57,428 nucleotides of DNA, taken from assembly GCF_030063365.1 (NCBI RefSeq), contig NZ_JASISY010000019.1, positions 1 to 57,428 on the forward strand, read 5' to 3'. The translations under genes and the position numbers were made by a program. This document shows, in pieces, positions 36,734 through 46,195 of the stretch. Positions within the stretch are counted from its first letter, which is position 1, and each line of letters starts with the position of its first letter. The DNA is from Cryobacterium sp. PH29-G1 (lineage in GTDB: Bacteria > Actinomycetota > Actinomycetes > Actinomycetales > Microbacteriaceae). Below the pieces are notes generated by a model that saw nothing but the letters and a program-made list of their open reading frames with translations, was not told the origin of the DNA and made no database searches.

Positions 36734-39036
36734 AAATCAAAAGACTACTCGGGATGGTGCTAGCAGCTTCGCTTGCTACAGCGCTGCTCGTGGCTATGGC
36801 GCCGTCGTCCCAGGCCGAAGCCGCAAACGCTTCTTCGTTCGATCCCGGAAACATCATCAGTGATGCTGTCTTCTTCAATGGCAACGCTATGACTGCCGAT
36901 TCCGTTCAACAGTTCCTTAATGCGAAGGTGCCGACCTGCAGTTCTGGATATGTGTGCTTAAAGTCGTATACGCAGGACACGCCGAATCGTGCTGAAGTAT
37001 TCGGGCGATGTGCAGCTTATTCTGGCCGCGCAGGCGAAAGCGCTGCCAGCATCATCTCCCGAGTGGGGATCGCCTGTGGTATAAGCCAACAAGCGTTGAT
37101 CGTTCTCCTAGAAAAGGAACAGGGTATCGTCTCGGATTCCACGCCGAGTGCGCGACAGTACCGCAGCGCAACAGGTTACGGATGTCCTGACACGGCTGAC
37201 TGCGATACCTCCTACTACGGCTTCTTTAACCAGGTCTATGCTGCTGCACTGCAGTTCCAGTACTACGCCGCCAATCCCACTCGATGGAGTCACGTCCCGG
37301 GACGGGTCAACGCGGTCCGATTTCATCCAAATTCATCGTGTGGCTCAGGGTCCGTCTATATCCAGAATCAGGCAACTGCTGGTCTGTATAACTACACGCC
37401 CTATCAGCCCAATGCGGCGGCACTAGCGAACCTGTATGGTTCGGGCGATGCTTGCAGCAGCTATGGCAACAGGAACTTTTTTCGAATTTTCAGTGACTGG
37501 TTCGGTGACCCCCAGCGAGGCACATCTCTCGTCCGGAGCGTAGACAACGTCACGGTGTACCTCATCTCCGGCACACAAAAGCATGCGATTCCCGACTGGA
37601 ACACGCTCAACGCCCTATACCCGCTCGGGGCGATCGGCTACGTCTCGCAGCAATATCTCGACAACTTCACAACGGGCGCCGGCCTCGGCCGCGTCATACG
37701 TTCGAGCGCCGGAAAAGTGTATTTTTTCGATGTGGGCGCGAAACTTCAATTCATGACCTGCGACGATGTGTCCGCCTACGGCTATCCCTGTGGCGATTCC
37801 ATCCTCCTCACGGACCAACAGATCAGTTCTCTGCGCGACGGACCGGCTATGTCACGCGTTTTCAACACAACCGACCATAAACGATTCTTGATAGAGGCTG
37901 GCGCGCGTCGGGAAGTTCTCGATGACGCGTCTTTGGCAGCCGTGCCACACCCCGAAAATTCAGTGACTCTTTTTGAGCCGGCAATCGCATATCTCCCGTA
38001 TGGGACTCCCGTCGCGAGAAACGGCGTGGCCGCAGAGACACGCGGCTCGAACGCGCTGGGCCTGCTGGTCGCCAACAGAATCACGCCGATCACCGAACCC
38101 ATGCTCGTTCAGTCGCCGCTGCGATTGACCTTTTCCACGGGGAGCCTGGACAGTGAGAGCATTGTCAAGCTCAACCCGAGTGCTGGGATCACGGGCTTCA
38201 TGAAGGATGCCGACAAGCGACTTTCGGTCATGACGACCGAAGGACGCATCGAGGTCGCAGCTGCAACGTACGCGGGTATTCCTTTCCTAGAGACGGATGC
38301 GACCGTGCTGGCGAACTTACCGGTGAAGGCGAAGACGACAGGGCCACATTTCGTGAAGGAGGCCTCGTCGTCGAGTCTGTACTTGATCGCCGACGGCAAG
38401 AAGCAGAGGCTCTTGTCTTGGGCGCCATACGGGCTTTACGTTCAGGACCATGGAGTGCCCGCGACGATTTGGACCGTGCCGGATGGGGTTCTCACATCGA
38501 TCCCCGAGGGTGCAGCACTCGCGGGACTTGCATCCGGGCAGTTGGTCAAGTCTGCTTCAAGCCCCCGGATATATCTCGTTGACGGGAGCCGACTCTTGGC
38601 CTTGTCCACTTTTGGCGTCTCGGTGGGGCTCGGGTTCGGTGGGGCCTACAGCGTGGTTTCTGATGCAACGATCGCCTCCTATGATGCGACGACATGGATT
38701 GACAGTCTGGGAGTGAAGTGCGGTCCAGATTTCCTCGCAGGAATTGGAGGGAAGGCTGCGCCGATTTACGATCCGACTCTGGTGAAGGCGTTTGGGCTCA
38801 AGTTCGTACAACTCAGCACCTCCACGTGCGCTGCGATGCCGAAAACCTCCACCCCGATGACGTACTTCATCCGCGGAGAAACCGGAAAGATCTACTGGAT
38901 TGATGGGGGGCAGAAGCGTCCGATTAACACGTGGTCGGAGATCGAGCGCCTCGGCGCCATGAACAAGTGGATTGATGTGAGTGGCGATTTGCTCGATGCG
39001 ATTCCGACCGGCGCATCGACGGCCCCGGGGACGTGA
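36730..39036 (+). CDS. Large secreted protein: lysozyme-like N-terminal region plus repeated modules
   Basis: A 768-residue protein with a signal peptide (VKIKRLLGMVLAASLATALL, cleaved near SQAEAANA). Residues about 35-255 contain ISRVGIACGISQQALIVLLEKEQG and a Tyr/Asn/Cys-rich GYGCPDTADCDTSYYGFFNQVYAAALQFQYY, reminiscent of lysozyme or transglycosylase-like folds with Glu in LLEKEQG (inference). From about residue 270 to the end come six or seven divergent modules of the pattern xVYLIxxGxKHxIxxWxxLxxLG, starting near residues 274, 327, 374, 462, 549, 612 and 710. GTG 36730 overlaps the lipoprotein stop, with GGAG six bases upstream. It may bind or remodel cell wall or polysaccharide. Confidence 0.72.
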   Translation: MKIKRLLGMVLAASLATALLVAMAPSSQAEAANASSFDPGNIISDAVFFNGNAMTADSVQQFLNAKVPTCSSGYVCLKSYTQDTPNRAEVFGRCAAYSGRAGESAASIISRVGIACGISQQALIVLLEKEQGIVSDSTPSARQYRSATGYGCPDTADCDTSYYGFFNQVYAAALQFQYYAANPTRWSHVPGRVNAVRFHPNSSCGSGSVYIQNQATAGLYNYTPYQPNAAALANLYGSGDACSSYGNRNFFRIFSDWFGDPQRGTSLVRSVDNVTVYLISGTQKHAIPDWNTLNALYPLGAIGYVSQQYLDNFTTGAGLGRVIRSSAGKVYFFDVGAKLQFMTCDDVSAYGYPCGDSILLTDQQISSLRDGPAMSRVFNTTDHKRFLIEAGARREVLDDASLAAVPHPENSVTLFEPAIAYLPYGTPVARNGVAAETRGSNALGLLVANRITPITEPMLVQSPLRLTFSTGSLDSESIVKLNPSAGITGFMKDADKRLSVMTTEGRIEVAAATYAGIPFLETDATVLANLPVKAKTTGPHFVKEASSSSLYLIADGKKQRLLSWAPYGLYVQDHGVPATIWTVPDGVLTSIPEGAALAGLASGQLVKSASSPRIYLVDGSRLLALSTFGVSVGLGFGGAYSVVSDATIASYDATTWIDSLGVKCGPDFLAGIGGKAAPIYDPTLVKAFGLKFVQLSTSTCAAMPKTSTPMTYFIRGETGKIYWIDGGQKRPINTWSEIERLGAMNKWIDVSGDLLDAIPTGASTAPGT

Positions 39037-39192
39037 TCCTCAGCGTCACCGCGTGGAGCGACATTCGATTTCTTCGGGTTTCGCTCCTCGTCTGTGCTGC
39101 GGCGTGGCCTCTGCTGGATCGTTTCCCGAGATAACCTGATGATGTGGCCGAGTTAACGGTCTGCACACGCAAGACGTGAAAGGCACTATCCC

Positions 39193-40584
39193 GTGACAAG
39201 CAAAGAGACCACCATGACGGTGCCCCGATCGGATCGAATGAAAAGATTCCTAACGGCCTTTTGGGTGCCTATAGTGCTCGTGATGGTTGCACTGGGAGTC
39301 TCCGGAACTGTCGCCGTTGTGCATACCGACCAGATGTCCCCGGTCGATGAATGGGTTTATATCGACTACCTGGAGAAGTTGCCGACGCAAGGTATCGTGC
39401 ATCGCGGCGAAGACATCGGCGCAGCGGCCCTTGACCAAATGGCGTGCTCCGGCGTTAAGATCTACGGCCCGATGGGGCCGCCCTGCGGCAGCGACTACGA
39501 AGCTCACATTAGGGACTTTCCGTACCAGGGGCAGACCTCTGCCGACCTATACACGCCGATCTATTTCGGAGCGACCTGGGTAGTGGGGGGAGCGATTCAT
39601 CTGCTCACGGGAACAGACCAGGTAACCTCATGGCGCCTGACCGGTGCACTTTGGCAGGCCTTGAGCATGGTTCTGATGTTCTTTCTATTCCGTCTGTGGA
39701 ACGTCCGACCTCTCGCAACCCTGGCACTTGGTCTTGCGGTGATCGCGTCTCCGTTCTCGTGGTGGACCTACAGTTACGTCAACACGGACGCCCCGTCATT
39801 TGCGCTCGGTGTGCTGCTCCTGTTGGCTACGACGAAGTTCATCCGAGGCCACTGGAGCGGATGGTGGATAGTGGCCGTTTCAGCGCTCGCGATGGGGATC
39901 AAAGCGACCAATATTCTAGGAATTTGTGCCGTAGGCCTATACCTCGTCGTGCAGTGGCTTTACGAGCGCCGATCGATTACCTGGCGGGGGCTCAAGACAA
40001 CTCGACCCGAACTGCCTGCTCGCTCGTGGTTCGCTCTCCCCGGCTTTGCACTGGCCGCCGGTGCTGCCGGCGCTGTCGTCACGGGGGTGTGGACCGTGAT
40101 CAGGTCGATGGTCGCGCTGACGGATTCTCCAGATCAGGGAACAACAGTTCCTTTCGGTCCGGTGGAGCTGACAGATCAGTTGATCAATTTTCTCCCAAAC
40201 ACGATCGCTGCCAATGTGGATCTCGTCGGGACAACGGCTCTGGCGTACCCCGTTCCCGCAATCATGTCTGTCCCACTGACATTCCTTACGGTTGCCGGGG
40301 TCATCGGTGCATTCTGGACCCTGAGGAAGGGAAGTGCGGAAGTTCCGGTGGTGACGGCAATCGCCATCGCATCCATCGTCGCCGCACCTTTTCTCGCCCT
40401 TGTGCTGTTCACGACCCAGGGCGCGTACTTTCCGCTGCCACCCCGGTACGGTGCCTCGATCCTCGGGGGGATGCTGCTGCTGGCCGGAATGACAATGCGT
40501 TTCCGCCCCGCAATTTGGGCGACGCTTGCCTACTCTGCTGGACTTACCGTGGTCGTTCTGGCTACGGCCGCCCATTACGGATAG
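39193..40584 (+). CDS. Polytopic membrane protein, GT-C-like
   Basis: A 463-residue protein with about 11 membrane helices. An N-terminal helix (about 17-43) is followed by an extracytoplasmic loop of about 90 residues with DEWVYIDYLEKLPTQG near residue 52, where an acidic pair is expected in GT-C glycosyltransferases using polyprenyl-phosphate sugars. This suggests a GT-C or related surface-glycan enzyme, but no named family was firmly recognised. GTG 39193 has GAAAGG upstream; ATG at codons 8 and 16 are alternatives. Next to it on the opposite strand are DUF2304 and polyprenyl-phosphate GT2 genes that could supply its donor. Confidence 0.65.
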   Translation: MTSKETTMTVPRSDRMKRFLTAFWVPIVLVMVALGVSGTVAVVHTDQMSPVDEWVYIDYLEKLPTQGIVHRGEDIGAAALDQMACSGVKIYGPMGPPCGSDYEAHIRDFPYQGQTSADLYTPIYFGATWVVGGAIHLLTGTDQVTSWRLTGALWQALSMVLMFFLFRLWNVRPLATLALGLAVIASPFSWWTYSYVNTDAPSFALGVLLLLATTKFIRGHWSGWWIVAVSALAMGIKATNILGICAVGLYLVVQWLYERRSITWRGLKTTRPELPARSWFALPGFALAAGAAGAVVTGVWTVIRSMVALTDSPDQGTTVPFGPVELTDQLINFLPNTIAANVDLVGTTALAYPVPAIMSVPLTFLTVAGVIGAFWTLRKGSAEVPVVTAIAIASIVAAPFLALVLFTTQGAYFPLPPRYGASILGGMLLLAGMTMRFRPAIWATLAYSAGLTVVVLATAAHYG

Positions 40585-40619
40585 GGACCTCGGCTTTCAG
40601 GCTTGCCCCGGCACCAACG

Positions 40620-41027
40620 TTACTGACGGGCGCCGAAACCGTCAGGCTTGTTCGCCGATTGATTCTCAGGCTTGCTGCATTCTTTCTCCAACTCGTTAAG
40701 GCGAGCGTCATGCAGAGCGCACTCTTCAGCCAGGACGCGGGTTTTGCTCTCCAGATCGGTCAGTTCGGTGCTCTGCTGAATGCAGACAAAGAAAAGCACC
40801 AATACACTGAGAAAGAACGCTAGATTCGTCGGAATTTCGACACCAACGGCATTGGCGGCCCAGACCAGTGTCTGCGGGAAGATACCGATAATAAGGGCCA
40901 GGGCTCCAGCCACAATCCACCAGACCGCGTGACGTTCCCGCAGCCGACGCAGCCGCAGCATCTCAATCACGACGGACAGAGCGAGAAGAGCTGCGACGAT
41001 GCCGAAAATGTAACTTGCCGTGCTCAT
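40620..41027 (-). CDS. DUF2304 membrane protein
   Basis: A 135-residue protein with three membrane helices (about 5-22, 35-52, 65-84), then a helical tail with Glu/Leu heptads (LTDLESKTRVLAEECALHDARL), matching DUF2304. These small proteins usually follow a polyprenyl-phosphate glycosyltransferase, as here: the ATG overlaps the GT2 stop (ATGA). It probably helps the GT2 product cross the membrane or holds the enzyme there. The longer upstream frame from 41189 is a shadow of the GT2 gene. Confidence 0.85.
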   Translation of the reverse strand: MSTASYIFGIVAALLALSVVIEMLRLRRLRERHAVWWIVAGALALIIGIFPQTLVWAANAVGVEIPTNLAFFLSVLVLFFVCIQQSTELTDLESKTRVLAEECALHDARLNELEKECSKPENQSANKPDGFGARQ

Positions 41028-41761
41028 GCGATACTTTCTTCGATCTTCAGTGGAACTCGCGGGCGCATAAGAGCAATCAGGAGGGCCATACCGGCCCGGC
41101 CCAGGTACGCGGCAGCTTTGAAGGGGTTGTGTGAGGGTACGCCCCCGGCGCGAGGACGCATAGAGACCGGAAGCTGCCGGATAGTGCATCCCGCACGAGC
41201 GGCGATGACGAGTGATTCTATGGTGTCGCCGAGATACTCGGCGGGATAATGTTCGGCGAAGAGCCGAACCGCACGTGGCCCAGTGGCACGGAAACCGGAA
41301 GTCGTGTCCGTCAGCTTAGTTAGAGCCAATCGGCTGATGATCCTTGCCAGCACCAGCATGGCCCACTTGCGCGGCCCGGTGACGAGATAGTCTCCTTCAC
41401 CAGCAAAGCGGGCACCGAGTACGAGGTCGGCTGTTTCGAGGCCGGCCAGAAGCTCCGGAACACCGGACGGATCGTGCTGGCCGTCGGAATCCACCTGAAC
41501 GACATTCTCGAACCCATGGATCAATGCGTATTTGAAACCGGCACGCATCGCGCCGCCGACGCCGAGATTGAACGGCAAGCTGATGACGGTGGCTCCGGCA
41601 CTTCGCGCCTTGACCACGGTTTGGTCGGTTGAACCATCGTCTACGACTAGGACACTCACGCCGGGGAGCTTTGTGAAAACTTCGGTGACGACAGCTGCGA
41701 CTGACTCCTCCTCGTTGAGTGCAGGCATCACAATTAACGTGGCCTTGAGGGAGCTTGTCAT
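41024..41761 (-). CDS. GT2 glycosyltransferase, polyprenyl-phosphate (DPM1/GtrB-like)
   Basis: A 245-residue enzyme: VMPALNEEESVAAVV, VLVVDDGSTDQT, LGVGGAMRAGFKYALIHG, VQVDSDGQHDP (DXD) and TDTTSGFRATGPRA are the classic dolichol-phosphate-mannose-synthase pattern. It would make undecaprenyl-phosphate-hexose for a GT-C enzyme, possibly the one at 39193. ATG 41761 is chosen over TTG 41767, because TAGGAT lies exactly six bases before the ATG and predicts a leaderless mRNA. Confidence 0.9.
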   Translation of the reverse strand: MTSSLKATLIVMPALNEEESVAAVVTEVFTKLPGVSVLVVDDGSTDQTVVKARSAGATVISLPFNLGVGGAMRAGFKYALIHGFENVVQVDSDGQHDPSGVPELLAGLETADLVLGARFAGEGDYLVTGPRKWAMLVLARIISRLALTKLTDTTSGFRATGPRAVRLFAEHYPAEYLGDTIESLVIAARAGCTIRQLPVSMRPRAGGVPSHNPFKAAAYLGRAGMALLIALMRPRVPLKIEESIA

Positions 41762-41816
41762 AGTCAAATCCTACCAAACGGGGGAACACCCACCCGTTCT
41801 TGGCTAGGCTCGGCGG
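41762..41816. promoter_or_regulatory. Compact divergent promoter for two leaderless glycosyltransferase genes
   Basis: In 55 bases lie TAGGAT on the minus strand (41773-41768, six bases before ATG 41761) and TAGGCT on the plus strand (41805-41810, six bases before GTG 41817). Both genes thus seem to start transcription at their start codons. No Shine-Dalgarno is present on either side. Confidence 0.55.
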
Positions 41817-42815
41817 GTGGATAGTCCAGCAATAAACATGCCCCGCCCGACTGTCTCGGTGGCACTTTGCACCTATAACGGGACGGCCTTTGTGAAAGCG
41901 CAGCTGGAGAGTATTCTGCTCCAGACGCGTCTGCCCGACGAAATTGTGATCAGCGACGATGCTTCGTCGGACGACACCGTCACTGTCGTGCGGGAGGCTC
42001 TCGCTTCGTGCGAAACCGTCAGAGTCATCGTGTTGCGAAACGACAAGGCTCTCGGTGTGACGGCCAATTTCGCCCAGGCTCTCCGTGCCTGCACGGGGGA
42101 CCTGATCGCTCTATGCGATCAGGATGACCTCTGGGCCCCGACAAAGCTGGAACGACTGACTGATGAATTTGCTCGGCGGCCGCACCTTGTGTTGGTGCAT
42201 ACCGATGCGCGGATTGTGGATGCGGCAGGCGAATCGATGGGGTCGACGCTGTTGGAAACTCTCTCCGTTACGGTTGACGAGAAGCGTTCCGTGCACACCG
42301 GGGACGCGCTGCGGGTTTTGCTCCGACGCAACATTGTGACGGGCGCGACAGCGATGATGCGGCGAGAACTGTTGGAAAGTGCTGGCTCATTTCCTTCGTC
42401 TTGGGTGCACGATGAGTGGCTGGCCGTCGTTGCCGCGGCCACGGGTGAGATGGATGTAGTTGAGGAACAGCTCATTGACTATAGGCAGCACGGCGGCAAC
42501 GAGATCGGTGTGGCCACGCTCAGCCTTCGAGGGCGGATCGAACGGTTAACGAGGCCGCGTGCCGACCGCAACGCGCGTTTGCTGGCTCGCGCGCAGTCAC
42601 TCGCGGTGCGACTTCGTGAGCCCGGCTTTGCGGCGAACACGAGCGTTGCCAGATTGACCGACCAGAAACTCGAGCATGAGCGAGCGCGGAGTGCGCTGCC
42701 GACACGGCGTGTGAGCAGAATGTGGCCCGCATGGGTGGAGTGGCGTACCGGCCGTTACCACCAATATGGCCTCGGGTTGCAGGACCTTGTGCGGGATTTG
42801 GTTCAGCCCGAATAG
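41817..42815 (+). CDS. GT2 family glycosyltransferase
   Basis: A 332-residue GT-A enzyme: VALCTYNGTAFVKAQLESILLQT, IVISDDASSDDT, TANFAQALRACTGDLIALCDQDDLW (metal site DQDD), then VHDEWLAVVAAATGEM and YRQHGGNEIG, which matches the RfbF/WcaA-like rhamnosyl or galactosyl transferases. GTG start with TAGGCT six bases before. The C-terminal 90 residues are Arg-rich and probably helical, with membrane-proximal character. Confidence 0.88.
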   Translation: MDSPAINMPRPTVSVALCTYNGTAFVKAQLESILLQTRLPDEIVISDDASSDDTVTVVREALASCETVRVIVLRNDKALGVTANFAQALRACTGDLIALCDQDDLWAPTKLERLTDEFARRPHLVLVHTDARIVDAAGESMGSTLLETLSVTVDEKRSVHTGDALRVLLRRNIVTGATAMMRRELLESAGSFPSSWVHDEWLAVVAAATGEMDVVEEQLIDYRQHGGNEIGVATLSLRGRIERLTRPRADRNARLLARAQSLAVRLREPGFAANTSVARLTDQKLEHERARSALPTRRVSRMWPAWVEWRTGRYHQYGLGLQDLVRDLVQPE

Positions 42816-42853
42816 GTACTCACGTGGAATACGACCGTTTTTTGGGCCCTAGT

Positions 42854-42867
42854 TAGGATGAAACTCG
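42854..42867 (+). promoter_or_regulatory. Putative -10 box that decides the flippase start
   Basis: TAGGAT (42854-42859), seven bases, GTG 42867. The in-frame ATG at 42858 falls inside this hexamer, so the GTG is the better start. Confidence 0.45.
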
Positions 42868-44120
42868 TGAATACACCCGAGACTGCACGGCGTCCGCGCG
42901 CGCGATTGTCCGGATTCGCTCTCATTATGGGAGCAACCGCTATCGCCGGCGTTGCGTCTTACGTGGTGACGTGGCTCGTGCCGCATCAGATTGGCTTAGC
43001 AAGCTACGCGATTTTTGCCGTCTTTTGGTCGTTTATCTATTTGGTCGTTGGCACGCTGTCCGGCATTCAGCAGGAGATCACCCGCGCTACTCTGCCGATC
43101 GAAACGTCACCCGGTGGGCGCGCAAGCCGGGCCCGCAATTTCGCTTTCACCGCTGGGAGCACGGTCTTCGTGATAGTCCTAGGGACGGCCCCACTCTGGG
43201 TCGGTACGGTCTTTCCTGCCGAGGGCTGGCGCCTTGTTTGGCCGCTCGCCGTTGGGTCGGCTGCCTTCGTGACGGTGGCCGTGCTTGCTGGTACGCTCTA
43301 CGGCGCGTCCCTGTGGATGCCGGTGGCGCTCATGATCGCGGTGGATGCGGTCATACGTCTGGCAGCGTTGTTTATCGTTCTGATATTCACGACAGATGTC
43401 GTACTTCTCGCTTGGGCAGTGGCCCTTCCCTTTCCGGTGACGCTCTTGGTGCTCTGGCCCTTCATACGTAACGCAGTGGTGGGGCGTACGCAGCTCGACG
43501 TCGGATATCGGGTGCTCACCTGGAATGTGTCGCGCACCATGCTGGCGGCGGCTTCCACTGGCATCATGGTCAGCGGCTTTCCCCTGATACTGGGCCTCAC
43601 TGCGTCGGCAGAGCCGAAGGAACTCGTGGGGCTCTTCATTCTCACGATCACGCTGACCCGGGCGCCCCTCATCATCGTGGCCATGAGCTTGCAGAGCTAT
43701 TTCGTGATTATGTTCCGTGACAACGTCGAGAGCTTCTGGAAACGGTTTCTCGCTCTGCAGGCACTAATTGTCGGGGCAGCACTGGTTCTTGCCCTGGCGG
43801 GCTGGCTACTGGGCCCCGCGGTGTTTGAGTTTCTCTTTCCGGGACAACTGAAACCGGAGGGCTGGTTCATTGCCGTTCTCGTATTTTCTTCTGCCCTCGT
43901 AGGGGCCATGTGCGTCAGCGCCCCCGCGGTTCTCGCTCGGTCGCAGCATTTTGTCTATACAGCGGGCTGGAGCGTCGCGGCGCTCGTTACCGTGATTTCA
44001 CTTCTCATGCCCCTTGACTTCACGGCACGCACCGTGCTGGCCCTTCTGGCCGGTCCCGTCGCCGGATTGGCAGTGCATGGGGGCTACTTGGCCCTGAGCA
44101 GAAGCCCATCCACCCGTTGA
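42867..44120 (+). CDS. Wzx-like polysaccharide flippase (MOP superfamily)
   Basis: A 417-residue membrane protein with about 12 helices, from LSGFALIMGATAIAGVASYVV onward, with no large soluble domain. The layout and the context fit polysaccharide flippases that move lipid-linked repeat units across the membrane; a polar loop with SPGGRASRARNF lies after helix 2. It occurs together with an ABC exporter (wzm/wzt) in the same locus, implying either two polymers or two export routes. Membership of a named subfamily is uncertain. Confidence 0.78.
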   Translation: MNTPETARRPRARLSGFALIMGATAIAGVASYVVTWLVPHQIGLASYAIFAVFWSFIYLVVGTLSGIQQEITRATLPIETSPGGRASRARNFAFTAGSTVFVIVLGTAPLWVGTVFPAEGWRLVWPLAVGSAAFVTVAVLAGTLYGASLWMPVALMIAVDAVIRLAALFIVLIFTTDVVLLAWAVALPFPVTLLVLWPFIRNAVVGRTQLDVGYRVLTWNVSRTMLAAASTGIMVSGFPLILGLTASAEPKELVGLFILTITLTRAPLIIVAMSLQSYFVIMFRDNVESFWKRFLALQALIVGAALVLALAGWLLGPAVFEFLFPGQLKPEGWFIAVLVFSSALVGAMCVSAPAVLARSQHFVYTAGWSVAALVTVISLLMPLDFTARTVLALLAGPVAGLAVHGGYLALSRSPSTR

Positions 44121-44147
44121 GACTCTCGGCATGGCCCTCGGTATACT
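44117..44147 (+). promoter_or_regulatory. Putative promoter for the 44254 gene cluster
   Basis: TTGAGA (44117-44122) and TATACT (44142-44147), spacer 19 bases. The -10 is one of the best matches to consensus in the window. The start would be near 44154, leaving a leader of about 100 bases before the glycosyltransferase ATG. Confidence 0.45.
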
Positions 44148-44253
44148 CGGCCTTACGCACTGTCGTTCCGAAACGCATAGTCACACGCGTTGGCGTGGGG
44201 CCGTTTCGAACCCCCGATCCCACATTTGAAAGGCGCGCGGTTTCCGCCAGCTC

Positions 44254-45024
44254 ATGAGCAGTTCAGAAATTCTTGTTGTACTTCCCACCCTCGGTGATCG
44301 AATTGACAGCCTCAGGGAAACCCTCGAAGCAGTTAAACAACAGCGCCTCGACGTTGCTTTGACTCTTGCCGTAGTCGCTCCCGTCGGAGCCACCGAAGCG
44401 CGTGCAATGGCCGTCGAGTACGGTGCGATCGTCATCGACGACCCGAAGACAGGGATCTCCGCCGCCATCAATTGTGGTCTGGCCGCTCGCACTACGGAGC
44501 GCTACTATGCCTGGATCGGCGACGACGATCTGTTTCGTCCCGGCGGGCTGCAGCGGCTGCAGGCCATGCTCGACCAGGACTCGGCAGCCGTTTTGGCCTT
44601 CGGCGGTTGCGAATACATCGACCCCACGGGCAAGAAACTCGCGCTCAGCAATGCCGGCGGCCTGGCAACATTTCTGCTCGCGTGGGGCCCTGACCTCATT
44701 CCGCACCCCGGCACCATGATTCGCCTTGACGCGCTCGAAGCGATCGGCGGTTTCGATGTGAAGCTCAAGTACGCCATGGACCTCGATGCGTTTCTCAAGT
44801 TGCGCAAGTATGGCAAATTCATCTCGACACGAGTGCCTGTGTCGGCCTTCCGCTGGCACCCTGACTCCCTCACCGTGGCCAACCGATTGAATTCCAGTCT
44901 CGAGTCCGAAGCCGTAAAACGACGCCATCTTCCGTCCGGGCTTCGCCCGCTGAGCCCGCTCTGGAACTACCCGATCCGCTGGGCTTCGGCGTTTGCGGCC
45001 CGGCGGGTGAGCGCCCAGGCCTGA
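44254..45024 (+). CDS. GT2 family glycosyltransferase
   Basis: A 256-residue GT-A enzyme: ILVVLPTLGDRIDSLRETLEAV, VVAPVGATEARAMAVEYGA, GISAAINCGLAA, YYAWIGDDDLFRPGG as the metal site, and an acceptor part LKYAMDLDAFLKLRKYGKF with the family's acidic residues. It heads a plus-strand run with a GT4 enzyme, two Gmd-family genes and fcl. Donor and acceptor are unknown; a GDP-sugar is plausible from context. Confidence 0.87.
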   Translation: MSSSEILVVLPTLGDRIDSLRETLEAVKQQRLDVALTLAVVAPVGATEARAMAVEYGAIVIDDPKTGISAAINCGLAARTTERYYAWIGDDDLFRPGGLQRLQAMLDQDSAAVLAFGGCEYIDPTGKKLALSNAGGLATFLLAWGPDLIPHPGTMIRLDALEAIGGFDVKLKYAMDLDAFLKLRKYGKFISTRVPVSAFRWHPDSLTVANRLNSSLESEAVKRRHLPSGLRPLSPLWNYPIRWASAFAARRVSAQA

Positions 45025-45103
45025 GAATTCGGCTGCGGTAGGCTCGATCTTGGCCTTGCGCCGCGTCTTTGCCGCATGTCCATCGAATCGTGGAGTGAAC
45101 CAA

Positions 45104-46195
45104 ATGAAGGACACACTGCGCGTTGCGCTTTCTATGCTCACCCTGGTGCGCGGTGGGATGGGTGGCAGCGAAACGTATGCCCGGGCGCTCACCGGCCAGC
45201 TGAACAACCGAGCTGCTGTCGATGCGAAGGCCTTTGTGCCGGTGTCGGCCCAAGGATTTAGTGAGGGAATTCCCGAGCGAGTCGTTGAAGAGGTGCGCGT
45301 CGGACCCAGCACCCGCGAGCGTCTGGTCGGCCTGGCGCAGATCGCGGCTCGTTCTGGTGCCATCCGGCGCAGCATGGGCGGCGCCGACGTGGTGCACTTC
45401 CCATTCACGGTCCCGGCGCCGATGCCGGGGCGCGCACAGGCTTCCGTTCAGACTCTGCTGGACGTGCAGCACCTCGAACTGCCGCAGATGTTCAGCCGCG
45501 TGGAGCTTCTCTATCGGCGGCGCTTCTATGAGGGCTTCGCGGCCCGGGCTGATGCTGTGATCACGATCAGTCACTTCGCGAAGGCGCGAATGATCGACAG
45601 CCTGGGGCTGGATCCCGAGCGCATCCACGTGGCGCACCTCGGTGTCGATACCGATCGCTACCTGCCCAACCTCGGTGCCCGGGAGAACTTTGTTCTCTAC
45701 CCTGCACGTGGCTGGCCCCACAAGAACCACGCACGACTGATCGAAGCCATGATGCTGGCACGACGCGAATTGCCCGGGCTGCGCCTCGTGCTCACGGGCG
45801 GAGGGCTTGACGATCTGGGGGAGCTGCCCGACTGGGTCGACCGTCGCGGGTTGGTCGAACCGGATGAGTTGCTTCGGCTTTACCAGAGCGCGGCCGCCCT
45901 CGTTTTTCCCAGCCTGTACGAGGGCTTTGGCCTGCCTCCTCTCGAAGCCATGGCCTCGGGATGCCCCGTCGCGGCATCGAATGCGGGGTCATTGCCCGAG
46001 GTCGTTGGCGACGCTGCCGTGCAGTTCGATCCTCGGGACCCTGAGGCCATCTCGGCGGGGATTGTTGAGGCGGTTGCCCGTGGCGACGAGCTGACCGCAG
46101 CAGGTCTGCTGCAGGTTCGGAAATTCACCTGGGAGCAGTGCGGCGACGTTCACGTGCAGGCATACCAGGCCGCTCATCAGAGGAAGAATTCATGA
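45104..46195 (+). CDS. GT4 family glycosyltransferase
   Basis: A 363-residue GT-B enzyme. The N-terminal glycine loop is [16 protein letters not shown], with [18 protein letters not shown] and [16 protein letters not shown] in the middle; the C-terminal nucleotide domain has [18 protein letters not shown] and [21 protein letters not shown], the EX7E motif. This pattern resembles mannosyl- and rhamnosyltransferases of the WbaZ group. ATG 45104 has GGAG upstream. It is coupled to the next gene by ATGA. Confidence 0.9.
   Translation: MKDTLRVALSMLTLVRGGMGGSETYARALTGQLNNRAAVDAKAFVPVSAQGFSEGIPERVVEEVRVGPSTRERLVGLAQIAARSGAIRRSMGGADVVHFPFTVPAPMPGRAQASVQTLLDVQHLELPQMFSRVELLYRRRFYEGFAARADAVITISHFAKARMIDSLGLDPERIHVAHLGVDTDRYLPNLGARENFVLYPARGWPHKNHARLIEAMMLARRELPGLRLVLTGGGLDDLGELPDWVDRRGLVEPDELLRLYQSAAALVFPSLYEGFGLPPLEAMASGCPVAASNAGSLPEVVGDAAVQFDPRDPEAISAGIVEAVARGDELTAAGLLQVRKFTWEQCGDVHVQAYQAAHQRKNS

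Noticed and set aside
44120..44253. tRNA-like sequence in the gap before the 44254 glycosyltransferase
   Set aside because: No cloverleaf with a T-arm GTTCGA and CCA-side stem could be drawn; the gap is better explained by a promoter and leader.
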